A DNA stretch of 23,022 bases, taken from Anaerolineales bacterium (lineage in GTDB: Bacteria; Chloroflexota; Anaerolineae; 4572-78; NAK82). The position numbers and the translations under genes were made by a program. The notes under the pieces are model-generated. The model ran no database searches, was not told the origin of the DNA, and saw only the letters and a program-made list of their open reading frames with translations. Below, piece after piece: positions 1 through 5,710 of the stretch (position 1 is the first letter of the stretch; the number at the start of each line of letters is the position of its first letter). The DNA lies in assembly GCA_024643945.1 (NCBI GenBank), contig JAHELX010000025.1:1-23022 (forward strand), read 5' to 3'.

Positions 1-1
1 T

Positions 2-982
2 ATGAGTGAGGCACAATTGCGCTCTGCTGGCAGTGACTACCCAGATTGGGTGCGGAATCGTTACCTGGCTCTGCCTGATGACGTACCGGTGCGGGTGTTC
101 TCGTTAGCGCGTGACCTGACAGCGACGGCCCCCACCCCCTACGACCGGGCGCGCGCCATCGAGTCCTACTTGCGGACTCTCCCCTACAACCTGGATCTGC
201 CAGCGCCCCCCAGTGATCGGGACGTGGTTGACTACTTTCTCTTCGACTTGCAGCAGGGATACTGCGACTACTACGCCACCTCGATGGTAGTACTGGCCCG
301 GGCGGCCGGCCTGCCAGCGCGCCTGGTGGTGGGCTACGCCAGTGGGATCTATGATGAGGCTAATGGCCGTTACATCGTTACTGAGGCCGACGCGCATTCA
401 TGGGTCGAAATCTATTTCCCTGGCTATGGCTGGGTGGAGTTCGAGCCCACAGCCGGCCGCTCCCCGATTGAGCGTCCGGCTGATGCTGCCCCTCCCGAGT
501 TGTCTGAATTGGACACATTGGAACCGATGGTCACCGAACCCCTCAAAGGGAGTCGGTTTTGGTGGCTTGGGTTGCCCGGAGGAGTGCTTGTCTTCCTGGG
601 ATTGATGGCTATTGCCTGGCCAATCGCCGATGGCTGGCGACTGCGCCGTTTGCGCCCGACGATAGTGGTGGCGATGCTCTACCAGCGTCTTTGTCGTCAC
701 GGGCGAGGGTTGGGTGTGCCGATGTGGTCGGGGGACACCCCCTACGAGTTTGCGGCGTCATTGGCGGGGCGAGTGTCTGATCTGGCGAAAGGTAGACGTT
801 GGGGTGGAACGTTGATCCCTGCTGCTCATGAGGTGCGCTGGCTGACCGACCTTTACGTGCGAACGTGTTACAGCCCGCATCATCCAGATATCACTGACCA
901 GATGCAGGCGATAAAGACCTGGCAACGCCTGTATCGACGGTTATGGCTGGCGCGGGTATGGCGTCTATCTCAAAAAAAATGA
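2..982 (+). CDS. Transglutaminase-like membrane protein, C-terminal part (5' end cut by window)
   Basis: The visible 326 residues hold a transglutaminase-like core followed by a membrane anchor. The expected catalytic residues are visible: Cys88 in GYCDYYATSM, His132 in DAHSWVEIY, and an acidic residue, Glu148, in the FEPT motif. One hydrophobic segment lies at about residues 186-208, followed by a basic 118-residue tail of the kind called DUF4129 in such proteins. In the TgpA-like family the core is normally preceded by several membrane helices, so the ATG at position 2 is probably internal and the gene starts upstream of the window. The catalytic core would then face outside the membrane. 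The natural substrate of these proteins is generally unknown. The gene is convergent with the peptide transporter operon, 70 bp away. The family call is firm; the function is not. Confidence 0.82.
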   Translation: MSEAQLRSAGSDYPDWVRNRYLALPDDVPVRVFSLARDLTATAPTPYDRARAIESYLRTLPYNLDLPAPPSDRDVVDYFLFDLQQGYCDYYATSMVVLARAAGLPARLVVGYASGIYDEANGRYIVTEADAHSWVEIYFPGYGWVEFEPTAGRSPIERPADAAPPELSELDTLEPMVTEPLKGSRFWWLGLPGGVLVFLGLMAIAWPIADGWRLRRLRPTIVVAMLYQRLCRHGRGLGVPMWSGDTPYEFAASLAGRVSDLAKGRRWGGTLIPAAHEVRWLTDLYVRTCYSPHHPDITDQMQAIKTWQRLYRRLWLARVWRLSQKK

Positions 983-1052
983 GGCGCCGCCAAGTTCGCG
1001 CTGGACCATAGAGTTCCGGCCTAATACGAGGCAAGTTGTGGCCGTTACCCTC

Positions 1053-1970
1053 TTAGCTTTGTGCCTGCGCGTCCAGCGCATCGCGCAGGGCATCTCCCAG
1101 CAGGTTAAAGGCCAACACGCTGAGGGTGATGGCCAGGCCGGGGGCCGTGACAACCCACGGCGCGTGACGCAGCAAGACACGTCCTTCGGCCAGCATCGCG
1201 CCCCATTCGGGGGTAGGCGGTTGTACCCCCAGACCTAAAAAGCTCAGCGCGCTGATGTTCAGCAGCGCATACCCCAGTTCCAGTGCGCTGAGGGGGATGA
1301 TGATACCCCGCACATTGGGGGCCACGTGCCGAAGTAGAATCCGGCCTGGCCGACAGCCAACCACGCGCGCTGCCTCAATAAACAGCTCTGAGCGCACGCC
1401 CAGGGTCCCAGCCCGAACCAGCCGGGCAAAGCGGGGGATGCCGGCCAACCCTACTGCCAGGATTACGCTTGCCAGCCCTGGTCCCAGCAAAGCGACAATG
1501 GTGAGCGCCAGCAGCAGGCTGGGAAAGGACAGCAACACGTCCACAATGCGCATCAGAAACGAATCTAGCCAGCCACCCACATAGCCAGACAGTAACCCTA
1601 ACAATCCTCCAGGCAACACTGCCAGCGCCACTGCCAGCATTCCCGCTCCTAGCGATAGCCGCCCCCCCCACAGCAGCCGACTCCACACGTCCCGACCAAA
1701 AAGGTCGGTGCCTGCTGGGTGACTTAGGCTGGGCGGCTGCAATTGCTCGGCAGGGGCAGTGGCGATAGGGTCATAAGGAGCCAGGCCAGGCGCGGCCAGA
1801 GACAGCCCGACGATGGCCAGCATCAGCCCGATGCCGATCCAGGCAGCCGGGTTTTGGCGCAACGCGCGTGGGCGTGGGATTTGAACCCGGTGCAGAGTGG
1901 GAATGGGACGGGTGGGTGAGGCCTTCGCAGGGCGCCGGGTTGAGATTGATTGAGGGACAGCCTGGGTCAT
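1053..1970 (-). CDS. dppC: Peptide/nickel-type ABC transporter permease, DppC family
   Basis: This is the second inner-membrane permease of a dipeptide/oligopeptide ABC importer. It has a basic cytoplasmic N-terminus, then a first membrane helix and an extracytoplasmic segment containing PSLSHPAGTDLFGRDVWSRL, the hallmark DppC/OppC region. The transmembrane domain follows, with the cytoplasmic EAA loop (about EAARVVGCRPGRILLRHVAPN) that docks on the ATPase. The motif SFLGLGVQPPTPEWGAML near the end is typical of the family. I chose the ATG at 1970, which lies 7 nt after the dppB stop. An in-frame TTG at 2006 would add 12 residues but lacks a ribosome-binding site. At about 305 residues the length is normal. 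It is the last gene of the dppABC operon and no ATPase gene follows. Substrate specificity cannot be read from the permease. Confidence 0.9.
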   Translation of the reverse strand: MTQAVPQSISTRRPAKASPTRPIPTLHRVQIPRPRALRQNPAAWIGIGLMLAIVGLSLAAPGLAPYDPIATAPAEQLQPPSLSHPAGTDLFGRDVWSRLLWGGRLSLGAGMLAVALAVLPGGLLGLLSGYVGGWLDSFLMRIVDVLLSFPSLLLALTIVALLGPGLASVILAVGLAGIPRFARLVRAGTLGVRSELFIEAARVVGCRPGRILLRHVAPNVRGIIIPLSALELGYALLNISALSFLGLGVQPPTPEWGAMLAEGRVLLRHAPWVVTAPGLAITLSVLAFNLLGDALRDALDAQAQS

Positions 1971-1977
1971 GGCATCA

Positions 1978-2898
1978 TCACTGGCGTAGGCGCGGGTCAA
2001 GGGCAAAAGTAGCCGTGTCTACTAACAGGTTGATGATGACGTAGGTGGCGGCGATGAGCAGCACGACGCCCTGGACGACGGGCAGGTCCTTCCACAGAAT
2101 AGCCTCTACTACCAGCCGCCCCAGACCCGGTCGGGCAAACACCACCTCGGTGACGACGGTGCCTCCTAACAAGAATCCGGCTTGCAGGCCAACTAAGGTG
2201 ATGGTAGGGATGATGGCATTACGTAATGCGTGCCGGCCAATGACAGCCGCCTCGGGTAGTCCCTTAGCTCGAGCTATGGTGATGTAATCGGCACGCAGCA
2301 CGTCAAGCAGGCTGGCGCGTACCAGGCGGGCGATAGGCCCGGCCCCGACCAGTCCCAGCACGAGCGCTGGCATCACGAGATGTCGCCAGCCGTTGGCCCC
2401 CGTCGCCGGCAGCCAGTTGAGGCCGACGCTGAAGACCCAAATCAGCAACAGCCCTGACCAGAAGACCGGAACCGACACTCCTAGCACGGCCACGCCCATT
2501 GCGGCCCGATCGATCCAGGTACCAGCGCGCAGCGCGGCCAGGATGCCCAGCGTCAAACCCAAGACCACGGCCACCAGCAGCGCCGCTGCTGCCAGTTGCA
2601 TCGTAGCTGGCAATTGCTCAGCAATAGTCAGTGTGACCGGCCGGTTGCTGAAGAGAGAACGTCCCAAGTCACCACGCAGCGTGTGTAACAGGTAGCGACC
2701 ATATTGCACCGGTAGTGGGTCGTTGAGGCCCAGTTGTTGGCGCGCCTGGGCAATCGCCGCTTGCGAAGCTCCCGACCCGGCCAACATGGTCTCGGCCGGG
2801 TCACCGGGCAGTACTCGCAACAATAGAAAGACGACGGTCACTACCCCCCACATCACAGCCAGGGCGGCAACTGTTCGGCGGATCACGTACGAAAGCAT
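1978..2898 (-). CDS. dppB: Peptide/nickel-type ABC transporter permease, DppB family
   Basis: This is the first permease subunit of a DppABCDF-like importer and is 306 residues long, the usual size. The N-terminal helix (about residues 9-29) leads into the conserved VLPGDPA motif. A periplasmic stretch ends in LRGDLGRSLFSNRPV, which is diagnostic of DppB/OppB. The EAA loop is visible at about residues 206-231 (YITIARAKGLPEAAVIGRHALRNAIIP), followed by the family motif VVTEVVFARPGLGRLVVEAI. The start is the ATG at 2898. Translation ends 7 nt before the dppC start, so the two permeases are probably coupled. The solute-binding protein gene lies 104 bp upstream on the same strand. The family call is certain; whether it imports dipeptides, oligopeptides or nickel is not. 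Confidence 0.92.
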   Translation of the reverse strand: MLSYVIRRTVAALAVMWGVVTVVFLLLRVLPGDPAETMLAGSGASQAAIAQARQQLGLNDPLPVQYGRYLLHTLRGDLGRSLFSNRPVTLTIAEQLPATMQLAAAALLVAVVLGLTLGILAALRAGTWIDRAAMGVAVLGVSVPVFWSGLLLIWVFSVGLNWLPATGANGWRHLVMPALVLGLVGAGPIARLVRASLLDVLRADYITIARAKGLPEAAVIGRHALRNAIIPTITLVGLQAGFLLGGTVVTEVVFARPGLGRLVVEAILWKDLPVVQGVVLLIAATYVIINLLVDTATFALDPRLRQ

Positions 2899-2944
2899 CT
2901 CACAAACACCAATGGATCAAGGAAACAAATGACGATAGCAGTTG

Positions 2945-2965
2945 GCAAATAGACAAATGACAAAT
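2945..2965. repeat. Three degenerate 7-bp direct repeats between dppA and dppB
   Basis: The intergenic spacer holds GCAAATA, GACAAAT and GACAAAT in tandem, and a further ACAAATGAC lies at 2925-2933. These match the degenerate heptamer pattern seen again at 20253-20274. They may be slipped-strand repeats with no function, but they lie in the dppA-dppB spacer and could affect relative expression. Confidence 0.45.
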
Positions 2966-3002
2966 AGCACGCACTAAGAGCCCTATTCTGACGCCTGATG
3001 AG

Positions 3003-4652
3003 TCACTTCTCCCTTAGATACACGTCGTGTAGCAAGGGAAACCAGCCGTGGGCGTCGAAGCGCAGGCCCTGTACGCGCACACTGGTCGCGTTGAGGTTGA
3101 TGGGATCGCGGATGGGGACCAGCAAGGCCAGTTCCATGATGCGCTGTTGCGCCTGTATGTAAGGTTCGGCGCGTTGGGCTGGATCGGATATGCTTCGCCC
3201 TTTGTTCAGCAGGTCGTCGAGGGTCGCATCGGATACCTTGCTCCAGTTGAAGGGAACGTCGGAGTGATAGTAAACCCACAGCAAGTCGGGATCACTGCCT
3301 GAGAAGCTTTGTGGGATGAGGTGATAACTACCCTCTCGGGCCGCTTCCAAGGCGGCCGGGTAGGTAAGGGTTTCGGTGTTTAGCTTCACACCTAGCTGGG
3401 CCCACTGGGCCTGCAAGAGCTGTGCCACCTCGGGCACTGAACCCCAGGTCATTAGCACAGCGTCCAAAGTCAGGGGCTGGTTATCTCGTTCGCGGATTCC
3501 GTTGCCGTCCGAGTCGGTCCAACCGGCTGCTTCCAACAATTTGGCGGCCTGGTCTGGGTTATAGAGATAGCGCTCTGCCAGTGATGGATCGTAACCAAAG
3601 GTTGCTGCTGTCAGGGGGCCTGTGGCGGGAGGCGACTCGCTGCCGAAAATGGCTTGTACAATGGCATTCCGGTCAGTGGCGTAGAGCAATGCCTGCCGCA
3701 CGCGGACGTCGTCTAAGGGAGGCCGTTGGACATTGAGAACGAACCCCAATGGCTGGCCGGGAATGGCGATGGGTATAATAGCAAAGCGGCTGTCTTGTCG
3801 CAGATGGGCGGCATCCAGGGAAGGCAATTCTCCCATCACGTCGGCATCACCTGCTTCCAGTGCCAGAGCACGCCCGGCTGGGTCGCTGAAGAAACGAAAC
3901 TCGATTTCATCCAGGTAGGCCGGGCCAGAATGGTCGTAGATCGTCGGCCCCCAGTTGTAATCGTCATTGCGGACGAGTGTCAGGTGGTCATTAGGCACAT
4001 ATTCAACAAATTTAAAGGGACCTGTGCCGACCTGGTGGAATTGGTAATCCGCCCCCCACTGGGCCAGTGCGGCCGGCGAGGCCATCCCCAGATAGACCTG
4101 GGCCAGCCCATCGAGCAGGGGCGCATAGGGGGCCGACAGGTGAATCGCCACGGTATATTCATCTAATACTTCAACCGAGTCGAAAGGACCGAGCAGAAAG
4201 GCCGCCTTTTGCGATTGGGTATCCGGATTCACAATCCGCTCGATGTTGGCACGGACGGCTTCGGCGTTGAAAGGCGTTCCATCGTGAAAGGTCACGTTAT
4301 GGCGCAGATGGAAGGTATAGGTCAATCCATCGGCGCTCAGCTCCCATGACTCGGCCAGACCGGGTACGAATTGTTTGTCAGCGCTCACTGTAGAGTCGGG
4401 GACGCGGTAAACCAGGGTATCGTAAACGCTGGTCAGTGGGATGCCCAACTCGGCCGAAGCGTTTACGTGGGGGTCGATACCAGAGGGTGAGAGGGTCAGC
4501 CCATACACCAGCTTGCCGCCGGTCGAGGCCTTTTCAGTGACACTTGGCGTAGTAGAGGCCGGCAAAGAAGGCCCGCCCATCGAAGCACAGGCGGCCAGAA
4601 GGGGGAGCGTTGAAATAAGGACGAGAGCCAGCAAACGCCAGGATTTACTCAT
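3003..4652 (-). CDS. dppA: Peptide-binding lipoprotein of the ABC importer (SBP family 5)
   Basis: This is the extracytoplasmic solute-binding protein of the importer, 549 residues long. The N-terminus is a lipoprotein signal: a positive start (MSKSWR), a hydrophobic core, and the lipobox LAAC with Cys22 as the predicted lipidated residue. The mature part shows family 5 features: KLVYGLTLSPSGIDPHVNASAE, the SWELSADGLTYTFHLRHNVTFHDGTPFNAEAV signature region, and VRQALLYATDRNAIVQAIFG in the second lobe. The ATG at 4652 has an AAGGA-type ribosome-binding site about 8 nt upstream. It is the first gene of the operon with dppB and dppC. A strong terminator just upstream (4713-4749) insulates it from upstream minus-strand transcription. 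The ligand is unknown; peptides are the default expectation. Confidence 0.9.
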   Translation of the reverse strand: MSKSWRLLALVLISTLPLLAACASMGGPSLPASTTPSVTEKASTGGKLVYGLTLSPSGIDPHVNASAELGIPLTSVYDTLVYRVPDSTVSADKQFVPGLAESWELSADGLTYTFHLRHNVTFHDGTPFNAEAVRANIERIVNPDTQSQKAAFLLGPFDSVEVLDEYTVAIHLSAPYAPLLDGLAQVYLGMASPAALAQWGADYQFHQVGTGPFKFVEYVPNDHLTLVRNDDYNWGPTIYDHSGPAYLDEIEFRFFSDPAGRALALEAGDADVMGELPSLDAAHLRQDSRFAIIPIAIPGQPLGFVLNVQRPPLDDVRVRQALLYATDRNAIVQAIFGSESPPATGPLTAATFGYDPSLAERYLYNPDQAAKLLEAAGWTDSDGNGIRERDNQPLTLDAVLMTWGSVPEVAQLLQAQWAQLGVKLNTETLTYPAALEAAREGSYHLIPQSFSGSDPDLLWVYYHSDVPFNWSKVSDATLDDLLNKGRSISDPAQRAEPYIQAQQRIMELALLVPIRDPINLNATSVRVQGLRFDAHGWFPLLHDVYLREK

Positions 4653-4712
4653 CAGTTCTTTCCTTCCGCAGTAGAGTATATGTTAGCATTGTATACCAAA
4701 GACGGCTTCTTA

Positions 4713-4749
4713 CAAAAAGACGACCCCGGCCATTGACCGGGGTCGTCTT
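4713..4749 (-). terminator. Strong intrinsic terminator, minus strand
   Basis: A perfect 13-bp stem (arms 4717-4729 and 4737-4749, AAGACGACCCCGG paired with CCGGGGTCGTCTT) encloses a 7-nt loop. The run AAAAA at 4714-4718 reads as T5 directly after the stem on the minus strand, while the plus side has no T-run. It therefore stops minus-strand transcription coming from the 4750-5040 region, where no minus-strand gene is visible. Confidence 0.8.
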
Positions 4750-4759
4750 AATAAGCTAC

Positions 4760-4789
4760 GAGAGCCGGGGACCCGCTTCCCCAGCTCTC
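4760..4789. other. Second hairpin in the dppA-aroQ intergenic region
   Basis: GAGAGC at 4760-4765 pairs with GCTCTC at 4784-4789, and GGGG at 4767-4770 pairs with CCCC at 4779-4782. One C-A mismatch separates the two helices, and the loop is 8 nt. Read on the minus strand, this hairpin immediately precedes the terminator at 4713-4749, as in the 3' end of a structured RNA. On the plus strand an AGGAGGAG purine tract follows (about 4796-4803), but no start codon lies at a usable distance. The role is unknown. Within the gene-free stretch 4653-5043 this hairpin, the terminator, the 20-bp repeats and the aroQ promoter are all I can identify. Confidence 0.5.
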
Positions 4790-4875
4790 TACAAAAGGAG
4801 GAGAAAAAGAGGTTTCATACTACGTTTATCATAGCTCAGACCGTTGCGGGCTGCTGGACGTATGCCCTACGATTA

Positions 4876-4935
4876 CCCTACGGGGGCACTTTGCACCCTA
4901 TGGGGGTACCTTGCACCCTGCGCGGGTGCTTCGCT
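4876..4935. repeat. Three tandem 20-bp repeats upstream of the aroQ promoter
   Basis: Three adjacent 20-bp units start at 4876, 4896 and 4916. Units 1 and 2 differ at three positions (CCCTACGGGGGCACTTTGCA and CCCTATGGGGGTACCTTGCA). Unit 3 is more diverged. Each unit boundary can fold into a short hairpin (GGGTGCA with TGCCCCC across an AAG loop). The array ends 18 bp upstream of the -35 box of aroQ, so it could be a regulator-binding array, part of an RNA read from the minus strand, or simple repeat decay. Confidence 0.65.
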
Positions 4936-4953
4936 GGGCGGCAGATATATCGG

Positions 4954-4983
4954 TTGACATCGATCGTACAACTGCTGTAAAAT
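4954..4983 (+). promoter_or_regulatory. Sigma-70-type promoter of aroQ
   Basis: A perfect TTGACA at 4954-4959 is followed after 18 bp by TAAAAT at 4978-4983. The predicted transcription start is near 4990, giving a leader of about 54 nt before the aroQ ATG at 5044. Confidence 0.75.
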
Positions 4984-5043
4984 GGGATCAGGAGCCGACG
5001 AGCAGGGGCGTTATTGGAATTGAGGCACGACTCGGAGTGGCAT

Positions 5044-5496
5044 ATGATTGCGATCTTGGTGATGCATGGACCTAATCTCAATTTGCTTGGCCAGCGCGAA
5101 CCGGAAGTATACGGTTCAAAGACGCTGGATGAGATCAACGAGCGACTGCGGGATTATGCCAACGCACAGGACATCAGTTTACGGTTCTTTCAGTCCAATC
5201 ACGAGGGGGCGCTGATTGATGCCTTGCAAGATGCGATGACGTGGGCCAATGGCGTGGTCTTCAATCCCGGTGCTTATACCCACACCAGTTATGCCCTGCG
5301 CGATACCATTTCAGGCGTAGGCTTGCCGGTTATCGAGGTGCACATGAGCAACGTTCATGCACGGGAGGATTTCCGGCACCGGTCTTTGTTGGCACCGGTG
5401 TGTGTGGGGCAAATTGTGGGATTTGGCTGGCGCAGCTATTTGCTGGGGCTCCGGGCTGTGCAAGATTACCTGTCTGATCGGGCTGAACAAGAGTAG
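5044..5496 (+). CDS. aroQ: Type II 3-dehydroquinate dehydratase
   Basis: AroQ removes water from 3-dehydroquinate to give 3-dehydroshikimate, step 3 of the shikimate pathway, and acts as a cytoplasmic dodecamer in characterised members. The 150-residue length is typical. All family signatures are present: [16 protein letters not shown] with Arg18 and the catalytic Tyr23; [23 protein letters not shown] with substrate-binding Asn74 and His80; and the [14 protein letters not shown] block with catalytic His100. I chose the ATG at 5044, which has GGAG 6 nt upstream. An in-frame TTG at 5014 would add 10 atypical residues. The gene stands alone behind its own near-consensus promoter, with no other shikimate gene in the window. 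The closest plus-strand neighbour, the GH3-like gene, is separated by a MITE-like insertion. Confidence 0.96.
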   Translation: MIAILVMHGPNLNLLGQREPEVYGSKTLDEINERLRDYANAQDISLRFFQSNHEGALIDALQDAMTWANGVVFNPGAYTHTSYALRDTISGVGLPVIEVHMSNVHAREDFRHRSLLAPVCVGQIVGFGWRSYLLGLRAVQDYLSDRAEQE

Positions 5497-5580
5497 TATC
5501 CGGGTTAACATTCATCTTTCTCTCAAGCTGTGACGACTATGTTGCCGCTTGAAAGCACTTGCTTGCTCATACATCTACCA

Positions 5581-5661
5581 GGGTCTGTCCTAAATTTTAG
5601 GCATAAGACCCTAAGGGTTTTCTGAAACCCTTAGGGTCTGCCAAGAATTTGGGACACACCC
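5581..5661. mobile_element. 81-bp palindromic MITE-like element with 9-bp target duplication
   Basis: The element is an almost complete palindrome. Outer arms at 5581-5602 and 5640-5661 match at 18 of 22 positions. A perfect inner 15-bp stem (5606-5620 with 5625-5639) closes on a TCTG loop. Each outer arm is itself foldable (CCTAAA/TTTAGG at 5589-5601, CCAA/TTGG at 5641-5652). The 9-bp sequence CATCTACCA occurs on both sides, at 5572-5580 and 5662-5670, as expected for a transposition target duplication; the match extends by GGG to 12 bp, so the exact ends are uncertain by 3 bp. There is no coding capacity, so movement would need a transposase from elsewhere. It could alternatively act as a transcription attenuator after aroQ, although no T-run follows. 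Confidence 0.72.
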
Positions 5662-5677
5662 CATCTACCAGGGGCGA

Positions 5678-5706
5678 TTGACGGCAGAGGCGTTCGAGGG
5701 TATACT
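5678..5706 (+). promoter_or_regulatory. Promoter of the GH3-like gene, close to its start codon
   Basis: TTGACG at 5678-5683 and TATACT at 5701-5706 are separated by 17 bp. The -10 box ends only 4 bp before the ATG at 5711, so transcription would start at or just after the start codon, predicting a leaderless mRNA. The MITE-like element and its right-hand target repeat end 7 bp upstream of the -35 box. GAGGG at 5696-5700 could be a ribosome-binding site if transcription starts further upstream. Confidence 0.6.
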
Positions 5707-5710
5707 TACT

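Noticed and set aside
983..1052. Possible terminator between the transglutaminase-like gene and dppC
   Set aside because: An A8/T8 run exists at about 968-979 and small GC palindromes are present, but no stable stem with a loop directly before a T-run can be drawn on either strand.
1865..1900. A tRNA T-arm-like sequence (GGGTTCAAATCCC on the minus strand)
   Set aside because: No matching acceptor, D or anticodon arms lie at the right distances, and the sequence is well explained as codons for the dppC N-terminus (HRVQIPRP).
3726..4166. A 146-codon plus-strand frame inside dppA
   Set aside because: It lies entirely antisense to the well-supported dppA coding sequence, and no ribosome-binding site or family motif is visible.
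4878..5138. An 86-codon minus-strand frame overlapping the aroQ start
   Set aside because: Its end reads through the 20-bp repeats, it overlaps aroQ and its promoter, and the translation resembles no protein.
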